Source of the DNA: Mesorhizobium sp. 1M-11
Lineage (GTDB): Bacteria > Pseudomonadota > Alphaproteobacteria > Rhizobiales > Rhizobiaceae
Reading direction: 5' to 3'
Assembly: GCF_001303895.1 (NCBI RefSeq)
Contig: NZ_LJSD01000014.1
Coordinates: 1-64,000, forward strand
DNA length: 64,000 bases
The position numbers and the translations under genes are program-made. Under the pieces are notes generated by a model that saw only the letters and a program-made list of their open reading frames with translations, did no database searches and had not been told where the DNA came from. This document shows positions 45,822-54,795 of this stretch, one piece after another; the stretch's first letter is position 1; each line of letters opens with the position of its first letter.

Positions 45822-46817
45822 TCAGTTGAGCTTCGGATTGAGGAGCGCGTCGATCTTCGGCTCTTTCATGTTTTCCTTGGTGACGAGGTTGGCGCCGGTG
45901 TCGACGAAGGTTTCGACCTTCTCGCCCTTGGAGGCCGCGAGCGCGGTCTTGATGCCGTCATAACCCATGCGATACGGGTCCTGCACGACGAGGCCGGAAA
46001 TGACACCGTCATTGAGGAACTTGATCAGCTTCTCATCGCTGTCGAAACCGATCAGTCCGACCTTGCCGGAGAGGTTGTTTTCGGCGATCGCCTGGCCGAC
46101 ACCCTGCGCCATGATCAGATTCGAGGCGAAGATACCCTTGAGGTCCGGATTGGCAGTGATCAGGTCGGTTGCGATGTTGAGGCCGGTCGTGGCCTGACCG
46201 TCAGCGTATTTGTCGGCAACCACCGTCAGGCCTGGATACTTGGCCTTGACCTGTTCGAGGAAGCCCTCGCGGCGCTGTTCAAGCGAACCGGCGCCTGGAA
46301 GCGCAGTGATGATCGCCACCTTGCCTTCGACCTTGCCGCCATTGGCGGCACCGATCGCCGCAGCCAGACCATCGGCCGCAACCTGGCCGCCGACCTTGTT
46401 GTCGGTGGTCAGGAAGGAGGTGAAGGCCTTGGAGTCGGCCGAGGAGTCGATGCCGATGATCTTCACCTTCTTGGCTGCTTCGTCGATCGGCTTGCCGAGA
46501 GCCTTGGCCTCGGTCGGGGAGATGACGACAGCGGCCGGATTGCCGGCAACTGCGTTTTCAAGGATCGAGATCTGGCCGTTCACGTCGGTCTCAGCCTGCG
46601 CGCCGAGTTCCGGCACGTTGACGCCGAGGTCCTTGCCGGCCTTGCGGGCTCCGGCAAGCACGATCTGCCAATAGAAGGAGGTGGTGTCCTTCACGATGAT
46701 CGGAATGGTGGTGTCGGCAGCGGAGGCCGGCCCCGTCTGGAATGCGCCGGCCAGCATGGAAGCGGCGGCGAGCGCCACGAAAGCGCGGCGGTTGAGCATG
46801 CTTTTCACGAATTTCAT
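45822..46817 (-). CDS. Ribose-type sugar ABC binding protein
   Basis: 331 residues from the ATG at 46817, with GGGAGG upstream. The signal peptide (RRAFVALAAASMLAGAF, cleavage near PASAA) sends it to the periplasm. The mature part shows the type I PBP fold: TIPIIVKDTTSFYWQIVLAG, DVNGQISILENAVAGNPAAV and GVISGLVVQDPYRMGYDGI. It would bind a pentose or deoxyhexose. It is the first gene of the transporter unit. Confidence 0.92.
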   Translation of the reverse strand: MKFVKSMLNRRAFVALAAASMLAGAFQTGPASAADTTIPIIVKDTTSFYWQIVLAGARKAGKDLGVNVPELGAQAETDVNGQISILENAVAGNPAAVVISPTEAKALGKPIDEAAKKVKIIGIDSSADSKAFTSFLTTDNKVGGQVAADGLAAAIGAANGGKVEGKVAIITALPGAGSLEQRREGFLEQVKAKYPGLTVVADKYADGQATTGLNIATDLITANPDLKGIFASNLIMAQGVGQAIAENNLSGKVGLIGFDSDEKLIKFLNDGVISGLVVQDPYRMGYDGIKTALAASKGEKVETFVDTGANLVTKENMKEPKIDALLNPKLN

Positions 46818-46887
46818 AGGCTTCCTCCCAAAGTCGCCCAGTCGATTATGCGGAGTCCCTTCTGGATAGGCGAAGTCCAATCAGGAC

Positions 46888-46899
46888 TTTATAGATAAA
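46888..46899. promoter_or_regulatory. AT-rich palindrome upstream of the sugar binding-protein gene
   Basis: tttat (46888-46892) and ataaa (46895-46899) form a short perfect palindrome 71 bp before the start. A related motif lies at 50198 in front of the dehydratase, so the GntR regulator may bind both. The inference rests on two short sites. Confidence 0.3.
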
Positions 46900-47059
46900 A
46901 AACAGCACTGCGATTTTTAGTGGATCGCAACTGCGCTTGCAAGTGTGGCGCTTTCCTCCGTCGTCCTCACTGCTCCTCTTTCCGATATGAAGCATCAATT
47001 CCAAAATAAGGTCAAGACGGAATATTCATTCCATATTGTTGGCCGTGCGTCTCTGGCGG

Positions 47060-47497
47060 TCAATCCTGCTCCGTCTGGATCACGCCTTTCTTGAGAAGGA
47101 TGTTCGCATAGGCGACGCGTTCGCCGGAGGCGACGATGTAGGCGGCCTTGGCCGCGCGTTCATAGAAGGCGAACCGCTCGACGGGAGCGATGACGAAGGA
47201 ACCGGCCAGACGGTCGATGATCGACTGATAGGACCGGCATATTTCAGGAACACGGTCCGGATCTTCGACAACCGCCATGCGAAATGCCGAGGCCGGCGCG
47301 TAAGTGTCGAGCGGCATGTGGGTAAGGATCGCTTCCAGCAATGCCTCGCCTCCCAGCCCGTCGGCACGAACGACCTTCGGACCCAGCGTGCTCGCCGGGA
47401 AATTGCCGTCGGCGATGACAATCTCGTCGCCGTGCCCCATGCTGCGCAGCGCGTGCAGCAGATCGGGCCCGAGAAGGGGGTGAATGCCGCGCAGCAT
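47060..47497 (-). CDS. RbsD/FucU-type sugar mutarotase
   Basis: 145 residues, matching FucU (about 140). MLRGIHPLLGPDLLHAL and MGHGDEIVIADGNFPA carry the catalytic His22 and Asp30. FucU interconverts alpha and beta anomers of L-fucose and related sugars, giving the anomer the next enzyme needs. It lies 58 bp downstream of the aldo/keto reductase in one leftward unit. The FucU branch fits better than RbsD because of the neighbours and motif spacing. Confidence 0.85.
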   Translation of the reverse strand: MLRGIHPLLGPDLLHALRSMGHGDEIVIADGNFPASTLGPKVVRADGLGGEALLEAILTHMPLDTYAPASAFRMAVVEDPDRVPEICRSYQSIIDRLAGSFVIAPVERFAFYERAAKAAYIVASGERVAYANILLKKGVIQTEQD

Positions 47498-47555
47498 CAG
47501 GCGATATCCTTCCTGGACTTCTCCGCAGTTGCCTGGGCGCTCCGCTCAACCGATC

Positions 47556-48572
47556 TCATTCGCGCACGGCTCCTGTCAGCGGCGGCTGGACAGTCGTATG
47601 AGGACGGTATTTTTCAAATTCCGCCTCGGGAACGTCAATCTTGAGCAGGTCCACATTGCGCGTCAGGCTGGAAGCCTTGGCGGTACCGATCAGCACGGTC
47701 GAAACCGCTTTCTCATGCAAGGGGAACTGCAGCGCGGCCGCAGCCAGCGGGTATCCGGCCTGACCGGCGATCTTGTCCATGGCTGAGACCTTCGACAGGA
47801 TTTCCGGCGAAGCCGGGCCATAGTCGAAATGCGAGCCGGGCTTCGCGCCTGTCGCCAGGATGCCGGAGTTGAAGACGCCGCCGATGACCAGCGTGGTGCC
47901 GCTTTGATGACAGAGCGGCAAGAGTTCCGCCTCTGCCGAGCGGTCAAGCAGTGAATAGCGGCCGGCAAGCAGGATGCAGTCGAGCGGCGCGCGGCGCATG
48001 ACCTCCACGCAGATCTCCACTTCGTTGACGCCAAGCCCATACGCGGAAATGACCCCGCCCGATTTCAGCTCTTCCAAAGCCTTGATGCCGCCGCCCAGCA
48101 ACTGGCCGAGATGCGCCTTGGTGAGTTCGATGCCGTGCGTGTAGACGCCGATGTCGTGCACATAGAGGATGTCGATGCGGTTGAGGCCGAGGCGGGCATA
48201 GCTGAATTCGACCGAGCGCATGATGCCGTCATAGCTGTAGTCATATTCCAGCTTGAACGGCAGCGGGTTGAAGAAACCGAGATTGGGAACCTCGTGTTCC
48301 GGTGCCGGCTTCAGCAGGCGGCCGACCTTGGTGGAAAGCGCATAGCTGTCGCGCGGCTTGTCGCGCAGGAAATCACCGAAACGGCGCTCCGAGAGCCCGA
48401 AGCCGTAGTGGGGTGCCGTGTCGAAATAGCGGATGCCGGAATTCCAGGCTGCGTCGAGCACCGCTTCGGCGTCCTTGTTGGGAACAGCCTGATAGAGATT
48501 GCCCAGCGAGGCGCCGCCGAAACTGATCTCGGTGACTTCCAGCGCGGTTTTGCCGATACGGCGGGTCTTCAT
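47556..48572 (-). CDS. Aldo/keto reductase, likely L-fucose (D-threo-aldose) 1-dehydrogenase
   Basis: 338 residues from the ATG at 48572 (MKTRRIGKTALEVTEISFGG). Catalytic Asp and Tyr lie in FDTAPHYGFGLSERR, Lys in LSTKVG and His in DILYVHDIG. The length and the SGIRYFDTAPHYG region match D-threo-aldose 1-dehydrogenases (L-fucose/L-galactose/D-arabinose dehydrogenases) as well as pyridoxal dehydrogenases. Next to a FucU mutarotase and a sugar acid dehydratase it most likely oxidises a C1 aldose to a lactone. No lactonase gene is seen. Confidence 0.8.
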   Translation of the reverse strand: MKTRRIGKTALEVTEISFGGASLGNLYQAVPNKDAEAVLDAAWNSGIRYFDTAPHYGFGLSERRFGDFLRDKPRDSYALSTKVGRLLKPAPEHEVPNLGFFNPLPFKLEYDYSYDGIMRSVEFSYARLGLNRIDILYVHDIGVYTHGIELTKAHLGQLLGGGIKALEELKSGGVISAYGLGVNEVEICVEVMRRAPLDCILLAGRYSLLDRSAEAELLPLCHQSGTTLVIGGVFNSGILATGAKPGSHFDYGPASPEILSKVSAMDKIAGQAGYPLAAAALQFPLHEKAVSTVLIGTAKASSLTRNVDLLKIDVPEAEFEKYRPHTTVQPPLTGAVRE

Positions 48573-48624
48573 GCAGGCACTCCCATTCGCGGCCGCTCCC
48601 CGGCCGTTGGCTGACTTGTCGAAG

Positions 48625-50181
48625 CTACAGCGTTGCGCCGAGATGCCAAGGCACGAACTCGTTGTCGCCATAGCCGAACTGCTCGCTCTTGGTCTTCTTG
48701 CCCGAGGCGGTCTCGATGATCAGTTCGAACATCTCACGGCCCATCTCGGCGATCGTCCTGTCGCCGGAAGCGATGACGCCGCAATTGACGTCCATGTCTT
48801 CTTCCATGGCTTCGAACAGCGTGGTGTTGGTGGCTACCTTGATCGAAGGGGTCGGGTGGCTGCCGAAGCAGGAACCGCGCCCGGTGGTGAAGACGATGAC
48901 GTTGGCGCCGCCCGCCACCTGGCCGGTGGCCGAGACGGGGTCGTAGCCCGGCGTGTCCATGAAGACGAGGCCGCTGCCGGTGACTTTCTCGGCATAGGCA
49001 AAGACGCCGTTGAGCGGGGTCTGGCCGCCCTTGGCGACGGCACCGAGGGATTTTTCGAGAATGGTGGTCAGTCCACCGCGCTTGTTGCCGGGCGAGGGGT
49101 TGTTGTCGATGGAGGCGCCGTGCATGGCGGTGTGGTTCTCCCACCATTTGATCAGCCCATCGAGCTTGGTGGCGATCTCCGGCGTGGCGGCGCGATAGGC
49201 GAGCAGGTGCTCGGCGCCGTAGATCTCGGTGGTTTCCGAGAGGATGCCGATGGCGCCGACGCCGGCGAGCAGATCGACCGCAGCCCCCAGCGCCGGATTG
49301 GCGGTGATGCCGGACATGCCGTCCGAGCCACCACATTGCAGGCCGACGACGATCTCCGAGACCGGGATCGGCTCGCGCTGCAGCTTGCCGACCTCTTCGG
49401 CGATCTCGGTCAGCACGCCCATTGCCTTTTCGACCGATTTGCGCGAGCCGCCGGCATCCTGGATGTTGAAATGCCGCTTGCCGGCGGCAACGCCTTTCTG
49501 GCCATACAGGGTGAGCTGGTTGACCTCGCAACCCAGCCCCACCATCAGCACGCCGCCGAAATTGGGGTGGCGCGCGTAGCCGGCCAGCGTGCGGTGCAGA
49601 ACCATCATGCCGTCGCCGGTGGCGCTCATGCCGCAGCCCTGGCCGTGCACGATGGGCACGAAACCGTCGATGCCGGGATAAAGCGGCAGCAGGCGACGGT
49701 TGGCTTCGTCGGCGATCGCGTGACAGACAGTGGCCGAACAGTTCACGCTGGCGACGATGCCGACAAAATTGCGGGTGCCGGCGCGACCGTCGGCGCGGCG
49801 ATAACCCATGAAGGTGCGGCCCTTGTCCGTCTCGTTGGCCTCCAGAGGCGCCGAAGGCGGAACCACAGGCATGCGGCCGGACTCGAACACCAGATTGTGC
49901 GAATGCACGTGCTGGCCTGCCGCGATATCCTGCGTGGCGCGCCCGATCGCCTGCGCGTATTTGACGACAGCGGAGCCGGCCGGGATGGCCCGGATCGCCA
50001 CCTTGTGCCCGGATTCGATTGCATCCGCTGTGACCGCGCCGCCTGGCAGGGCCGAGCCTTTCTCCAGCCGGCCGTTGGCGACCACGACATTGTCGGAAGG
50101 CGAAAGCACGATCGAATTGGCGGTGGTCACGGCGGTGGTTCCTGGGACGGTCCTGGGTCTTTGCCGGATTGACACCGGCAT
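48625..50181 (-). CDS. UxaA/GarD-type sugar acid dehydratase (SAF domain fused)
   Basis: 518 residues: an N-terminal SAF domain (about 20-100, with DNVVVANGRLEKGSALPGG and GQHVHSHNL) fused to the altronate/galactarate dehydratase core. Core marks are YRRADGRAGTRNFVGIVASV, HGQGCGMSATG, LQCGGSDGMSGITANPA and FTTGRGSCFGSHPTPSIK, with cysteines of an iron site. It dehydrates an aldonate to a 2-keto-3-deoxy acid. Given the fucose-type neighbours the substrate may be L-fuconate or a stereo-related acid rather than altronate. The ATG at 50181 follows GACAGGA. Confidence 0.85.
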   Translation of the reverse strand: MPVSIRQRPRTVPGTTAVTTANSIVLSPSDNVVVANGRLEKGSALPGGAVTADAIESGHKVAIRAIPAGSAVVKYAQAIGRATQDIAAGQHVHSHNLVFESGRMPVVPPSAPLEANETDKGRTFMGYRRADGRAGTRNFVGIVASVNCSATVCHAIADEANRRLLPLYPGIDGFVPIVHGQGCGMSATGDGMMVLHRTLAGYARHPNFGGVLMVGLGCEVNQLTLYGQKGVAAGKRHFNIQDAGGSRKSVEKAMGVLTEIAEEVGKLQREPIPVSEIVVGLQCGGSDGMSGITANPALGAAVDLLAGVGAIGILSETTEIYGAEHLLAYRAATPEIATKLDGLIKWWENHTAMHGASIDNNPSPGNKRGGLTTILEKSLGAVAKGGQTPLNGVFAYAEKVTGSGLVFMDTPGYDPVSATGQVAGGANVIVFTTGRGSCFGSHPTPSIKVATNTTLFEAMEEDMDVNCGVIASGDRTIAEMGREMFELIIETASGKKTKSEQFGYGDNEFVPWHLGATL

Positions 50182-50197
50182 TCCTGTCGATAATGTC

Positions 50198-50210
50198 TTT
50201 TATCGTAAAA
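50198..50210. promoter_or_regulatory. AT-rich palindrome in the dehydratase-GntR divergent gap
   Basis: tttta (50198-50202) and taaaa (50206-50210) flank tcg, within a 102-bp divergent region. The wider stretch tttatcgtaaaaaaaca resembles tttatagataaaaaaca near 46888. It is a candidate operator for the neighbouring GntR regulator. Confidence 0.35.
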
Positions 50211-50283
50211 AAACATTTGAGCGTCAATTGGCATTTTCGGTTAGAGCGCTTTCCGCGAACGGTGCGCAGGCCAAGAGAACAGG

Positions 50284-51219
50284 ATGTCGAAGAGCAACAA
50301 CGTCTACAAGGATGCCTATAATCGCTGCCTGCGGCTGCTGGAGGAAACCAGCAACCTGCCTTCCGAGCCGGAGTTGGGGGCGACGCTCGGGGTGAGCCGC
50401 ACAACGGTGCGCGGTATTCTGGCCCGCATGGCTGAAAACGGGCTGATCGCCTGGGACAAGCGCGACAAGACAGTGCTGCGTGCGCCGAAGGAGGACGACT
50501 TCTTCCCGGAGGAGGAGACCGACTCGCTGTCGCAGATCATCGAGCGCTCTTTCATGCGGCGCCTGCTGGCCGAAGGCGCCGAAGCCGGCATGCAGATCAA
50601 CGAGCTGGAGCTGGCGCGCGAAATCGGTGTCGGCACCACCAGTGTGCGCGAGTTCCTTATCCGCTTCAGCCGCTTCGGCCTGATCGAGAAACGTCGCAAC
50701 AGCCATTGGGTGCTGAAGGGTTTCACCCATGCCTTCGCGCTGGAATTGGCCGACATCCGCGAGATGTTCGAGTTGCGTTCGGCGGCAGCCTTTACTGTCT
50801 TGCCGGACGACAGTCCCGTCTGGGGCGATCTCGACCGGCTGGAAGCCGAGCACCATGTCCTGGCGCATGACATCGCCAATCGCTATCCCGAGTTTTCGGA
50901 ACTGGACGAGCGCTTCCACCGACTGATCCACAGCGCTTCGCGCAACCGCTTCATCGTCGATTTCTACGATGTCATCGCCATGATCTTCCACTATCACTAC
51001 CAGTGGAACAAGGCCGGCCAGCGCAGCCGCAACGAGACGGCCGTAGCCGAGCATCTCGCTTATATCGCGGCGCTCAAGTCGCGCGATGCGGCGAAGGTCG
51101 AGGCTGCCTGCCGCAAGCATCTGATGTCGGCGCGGCAGACCCTGATCGATTCGACGCCTGAGGGCCGGCAGAACGTCATGGCGAAACGCGCTGGAACGCC
51201 TGCCGCGAACACCGCCTGA
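50284..51219 (+). CDS. GntR/FadR-type regulator with two winged-helix segments
   Basis: 311 residues. A first GntR winged helix covers about 8-65 (LPSEPELGATLGVSRTTVRG) and a second lies at about 82-148 (INELELAREIGVGTTSVREF, then FGLIEKRRNSHWVLKGF). The C-terminal FCD ligand domain follows (about 152-295, with ELDERFHRLIHSASRNRFI). Standard FadR proteins have one winged helix and about 240 residues. It is divergent from the dehydratase gene and probably represses the sugar cluster until its acid or keto-acid ligand appears. Confidence 0.85.
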   Translation: MSKSNNVYKDAYNRCLRLLEETSNLPSEPELGATLGVSRTTVRGILARMAENGLIAWDKRDKTVLRAPKEDDFFPEEETDSLSQIIERSFMRRLLAEGAEAGMQINELELAREIGVGTTSVREFLIRFSRFGLIEKRRNSHWVLKGFTHAFALELADIREMFELRSAAAFTVLPDDSPVWGDLDRLEAEHHVLAHDIANRYPEFSELDERFHRLIHSASRNRFIVDFYDVIAMIFHYHYQWNKAGQRSRNETAVAEHLAYIAALKSRDAAKVEAACRKHLMSARQTLIDSTPEGRQNVMAKRAGTPAANTA

Positions 51220-51352
51220 CACCCTGCTTCATGATGGGCTTGTTGCCGCAGCGCCGATTTGACGGTTTGCCGGTCCTTTGGCTCGTGGTAGGTCTTTGCG
51301 GACTGGCAAGGGAGTGCGCGACGCCGTGATCGCTGGGCGCAGGAGATGGAGC

Positions 51353-51712
51353 ATGCCGACGGCCCTCGCCGTCGCGTGGCTGCTCGTCCTGCAATCCGTG
51401 CTTGGCGCTTTTGCCGCCGGCGCCGGTCCCGACCCTGCCCAGCTCGATGCCTTCGGCAATGTCATCTGTACCCATGACGGTGCGGCGCAGTTGCCGCCGG
51501 GCGAGCAGCCGCAGCAGCACCAGCAATCGTGCTGCGTGCTGGGCTGCAACATGTACTCGTCAGCCTTTGGCGCGCCGCCGGAAACTTCTCTTCTGCTTGA
51601 CGGCTTAGCCTTCGCCGCCAGCCTCTTGATCGCCTTCCCCGCTCGCAATGCCGTTGGCTTCAGCCATGACTGGTCGCCGGGCAATCCGCGTGCGCCACCG
51701 GCCTTGATCTGA
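51353..51712 (+). CDS. DUF2946-like exported metal-site protein
   Basis: 119 residues from the ATG at 51353, with GGAG upstream; GTG 51314 and TTG 51278 are longer options. An N-terminal hydrophobic segment (about 4-22) leads to a tail with CTHDG, HQQSCCVLGC and a second hydrophobic stretch, the layout of DUF2946 proteins found with copper genes. The cysteine and histidine residues may bind copper. It opens a run of copper-handling genes, but its job is unknown. Confidence 0.65.
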   Translation: MPTALAVAWLLVLQSVLGAFAAGAGPDPAQLDAFGNVICTHDGAAQLPPGEQPQQHQQSCCVLGCNMYSSAFGAPPETSLLLDGLAFAASLLIAFPARNAVGFSHDWSPGNPRAPPALI

Positions 51713-51808
51713 CCTTTGACGTTGCGCCTGGCCCTTGGCCGCGCCACGATTTTCCCCTTCGTTTTATCCGCGCGTCCAGCAACGGCGCGTCAGCCATGGA
51801 GCAACCCC

Positions 51809-52351
51809 ATGCCTATTTTCAACAGCGCTCTTTTGCGTGCGTCTTCTCTTTGTAACTCGGTCCCCGCACGGCTTGGCCTTGCGTCAGCCGCCTTCGCGGT
51901 TCTGCTTGCCGGCATGCCGGTTGCGTTCGCGCATGAATTCAAGGTCGGCAATCTCGAGATCGATCATCCCTGGTCGCGTGCCACGCCACCTGGCGCCAAG
52001 GTGGCCGGCGGCTACCTCACCATCAAGAACAGCGGCGGCGAGCCGGATCGCCTGGTCTCGATCGCTTCGGATGTTTCGCAGAAAGCCGAGGTGCATGAGA
52101 TGTCGGTCAAGGACGGCGTCATGACCATGCGCAAACTCGACGGCGGTCTGGAAATCCCGGCCAACGGCAAGGCCGAGCTGGCACCCGGCGGCTACCATTT
52201 GATGTTCATCGGCCTCAATCGCCAGCCCAAACAGGGCGAGACATTCGCGGCGACGCTGACATTCGAAAAGGCGGGTCCGGTCACGGTGGAATTCAACGTC
52301 GAGGCCGTTGGCGGTGCTGCGCCCAAGGCGCATGGCGACCACGCGAACTGA
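51809..52351 (+). CDS. Periplasmic copper chaperone PCu(A)C
   Basis: 180 residues from the ATG at 51809 with GGAGC upstream; an earlier start would only extend the signal region. The signal peptide (about 28-41, cleavage near AFA|HEF) is followed by the PCu(A)C fold. Copper ligands fit the family pattern: His96 (VHEM), Met107, His130 and Met132 (YHLMF). It carries Cu(I) in the periplasm, typically to cytochrome oxidase assembly. A histidine tail (HGDHAN) may help bind metal. Confidence 0.88.
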   Translation: MPIFNSALLRASSLCNSVPARLGLASAAFAVLLAGMPVAFAHEFKVGNLEIDHPWSRATPPGAKVAGGYLTIKNSGGEPDRLVSIASDVSQKAEVHEMSVKDGVMTMRKLDGGLEIPANGKAELAPGGYHLMFIGLNRQPKQGETFAATLTFEKAGPVTVEFNVEAVGGAAPKAHGDHAN

Positions 52352-52382
52352 TCTTTTCAGAACCAGATTTTAGGGAACTCCG

Positions 52383-52904
52383 ATGTTCAGAACCATGATC
52401 GTTGCCGGGCTCTTGACGAGCGCCGGTATGGGGACAGCCTTTGCCCACGTCTCGCTGGAGACACAGGAAGCGCCGGTCGATTCCACCTACAAGGCCATCT
52501 TCCGCGTGCCGCATGGCTGCGATGGCAAGGCAACCACCGCTGTGCGCATCAAGATTCCGGAAGGTGTCATCGACGTGAAGCCGATGCCGAAGGCCGGCTG
52601 GAAACTGGAGACGGTGAAGGGCAAATATGCCAAGCCCTATTCGTTGTGGGGTGAGACGGTCAGCGAGGGCGTAACCGAGGTCAACTGGAACGGCGGCAAC
52701 CTGCCGGACGAATTCTACGACGAATTCGTGCTGCGGGCGCGGCTGACCGGCGATCTGCCCGCCGGCGAGACCTTGCGCTTCCCAGTCGTGCAGGAATGCG
52801 AAGGCGGTGGCACGGCCCGCTGGATCGAAATTCCGGCCGCCGGCCAGGACGAGGACGCGCTCGAGCATCCTGCACCCGGCCTGAAGCTCTTGCCAAAGAA
52901 ATAA
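52383..52904 (+). CDS. YcnI-like (DUF1775) copper-binding protein
   Basis: 173 residues. The signal peptide ends GTAFA|HVSLE, which leaves His22 as the N-terminal residue, a copper ligand in YcnI. Family segments are ATTAVRIKIPEGVIDVKPMP, WKLETVKGKY and FPVVQECEGGGTARWIEIP. It acts in the periplasm with CopC/CopD-like proteins. It starts 31 bp after the PCu(A)C stop and precedes the CopC-CopD fusion by about 50 bp, implying one transcript. Confidence 0.88.
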   Translation: MFRTMIVAGLLTSAGMGTAFAHVSLETQEAPVDSTYKAIFRVPHGCDGKATTAVRIKIPEGVIDVKPMPKAGWKLETVKGKYAKPYSLWGETVSEGVTEVNWNGGNLPDEFYDEFVLRARLTGDLPAGETLRFPVVQECEGGGTARWIEIPAAGQDEDALEHPAPGLKLLPKK

Positions 52905-52956
52905 TGGATGGCGGCGCGCCTGCTATGGCGTGCCGCAATCCATCGGGTATCGCTCC

Positions 52957-54579
52957 ATGCAGCACTTCGCCCTTCATAATCCGCGAGCAGGTTTCCGGAG
53001 CCTTGTTGTTGCGGTTGTCGTTCTGTTCGGCCTGCTTGCTATTTTCGGGGTTGGTCAAGCTTCTGCACATGCCAGTCTTGTCAAGACCGAGCCGGCGGAC
53101 GGGGCGATGCTGCAGCAGAGTCCAAGCCGCTTTTCGCTCGCTTTCAGTGAACCGGTTTCGCCGCTGGTGCTTACCCTTGTGCGCCCGGACGGCACGCAGG
53201 AGCGGCTGACGTCGTTCCGCAGCGACGGGCAGACGCTGGATATCGACAGCCCTCAACCGCTTGGCGATGGCACGCATGTGCTGAGCTGGCGGGTCATTTC
53301 CGCCGACGGGCATCCGGTCGGCGGTTCGCTTTTGTTTTCGGTAGGCTCGATCAGTGCCGCGCCGGCAATCGGTGAGATCGCCGATCCCTGGCTGCATTGC
53401 GCGATCTGGGCGGCGAAGATCGTGCTCTATCTGGGTCTGTTCCTGGGCGTGGGTGGGGCATTCGCTTTGACCTGGCTGGCGGGCGAGGGGCGTGGAGGTG
53501 GACGCTTCGTGCTCGCGATGCTGTTCGCAGGTCTGGTCGTTGCACCCGTGTCACTCGGCCTGCAAGGGCTCGATGCGCTGGGCGCGCCGTTCGAGCAATT
53601 CGCGCAAGCGATCGTCTGGAAGACTGCCTTTGGCACCAGCTTTGTCTGGACGGCACTGATTGCCGCCATCGCGCTGGGACTGGGTCTTCTGGCGCTCGTC
53701 CTGCCGCGTGACGATGCCAAGCCGTTCGCCGCTGTCGCCTTGATCGCGGTCGGTGTGGCACTTGCCGCCAGCGGCCATGCCAGTGCCGCCGCGCCGCAAT
53801 GGCTGACGCGGCCGATGGTCTTCCTCCACGGCTTGGGAATTGCCTTCTGGGCCGGTGCCCTGGCGCCGCTGGCAGTGACATTGAGCCGCCAGGCGCCGGG
53901 CGCGGAAACATTCCTGCACCGCTTCTCGAAGGCTATCATGCCGATAGTCTGCATCCTTGTGATTGCCGGCTGTGTGCTTGCTGTGATCCAGGTGGAAACG
54001 CTTTCGGCGCTGGCCGACACCGACTACGGCCGGCTGCTGCTGGCAAAGCTCGCGCTTGTGGTCGGACTGTTCGCGCTTGCCGCGACCAATCGCTGGGTGC
54101 TGACGCGCGCTGCGGAAGCTGGGCAGACTGCGGCGCGGCACCGGCTGGTGCGTTCGATTGCAGCGGAGACCGTCATCGTGCTGGTGATCTTTGGTATAGC
54201 CGCCGGCTGGCGCTTCACGCCACCGCCTCGCGCTCTGGCGATCGCCGCGGCCGAACCCGTCTCGACGCATATGATGACATTGGAGGCCATGGCCGATCTC
54301 ACCGTGACGCCTGGCCGAGCCGGGTCGGTATCGGCCAGCATCATGCTGATGACCGGCGATTTCGGGCCGCTCGACGCCAAGGAAGTGACATTGGTGCTTT
54401 CGAAACCCGAGGCGGGCATAGAGCCGTTGAAACGCATCGCGACAAAGCCCGGTGACGGCACATGGCTGGTCGATGGTCTGGTCATCCCATTCCCCGGGCG
54501 TTGGACGGTGCGGCTCGACATTCTGGTTTCGGACTTCGAAATGGTGAAGCTGGAAGGCCCGATCGATATCCGGCCCTGA
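52957..54579 (+). CDS. CopC-CopD fusion copper transporter
   Basis: 540 residues from the ATG at 52957; a GTG at 52930 is possible. After a signal segment, a CopC domain begins AHASLVKTEPADG with His38 exposed after cleavage, and ends SADGHPVGGSLLFSVG, whose histidine is a usual Cu(II) ligand. A CopD-like region with about eight membrane segments follows (about 145-425), and a soluble C-terminal domain closes the protein. It probably takes periplasmic copper across the inner membrane. It completes the DUF2946-PCu(A)C-YcnI-CopCD module. Confidence 0.9.
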   Translation: MQHFALHNPRAGFRSLVVAVVVLFGLLAIFGVGQASAHASLVKTEPADGAMLQQSPSRFSLAFSEPVSPLVLTLVRPDGTQERLTSFRSDGQTLDIDSPQPLGDGTHVLSWRVISADGHPVGGSLLFSVGSISAAPAIGEIADPWLHCAIWAAKIVLYLGLFLGVGGAFALTWLAGEGRGGGRFVLAMLFAGLVVAPVSLGLQGLDALGAPFEQFAQAIVWKTAFGTSFVWTALIAAIALGLGLLALVLPRDDAKPFAAVALIAVGVALAASGHASAAAPQWLTRPMVFLHGLGIAFWAGALAPLAVTLSRQAPGAETFLHRFSKAIMPIVCILVIAGCVLAVIQVETLSALADTDYGRLLLAKLALVVGLFALAATNRWVLTRAAEAGQTAARHRLVRSIAAETVIVLVIFGIAAGWRFTPPPRALAIAAAEPVSTHMMTLEAMADLTVTPGRAGSVSASIMLMTGDFGPLDAKEVTLVLSKPEAGIEPLKRIATKPGDGTWLVDGLVIPFPGRWTVRLDILVSDFEMVKLEGPIDIRP

Positions 54580-54795
54580 CGTTTGCGTTTGCGGCATGGC
54601 TCAAGGCGTGTTGAGGTTCGAACAATCGGCCGCGTCTGCACTTCCGGGGGCTCATCCTTACGCGAATCCCAACGCGCACTAATCGATTGAAATTTCCGCT
54701 GGGCAGACAGCGACACTTGTTGACGAAGCGGGTTCCGAAGGCCAATCATGCCGGCTTTACGGCGCTAGCCGGTATTCGCAGACAGGAACGACAGC

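Noticed and set aside
48499..50404. Long frames on both strands across the dehydratase gene
   Set aside because: They overlap the well-supported UxaA-type gene and have low-complexity, arginine-rich translations.
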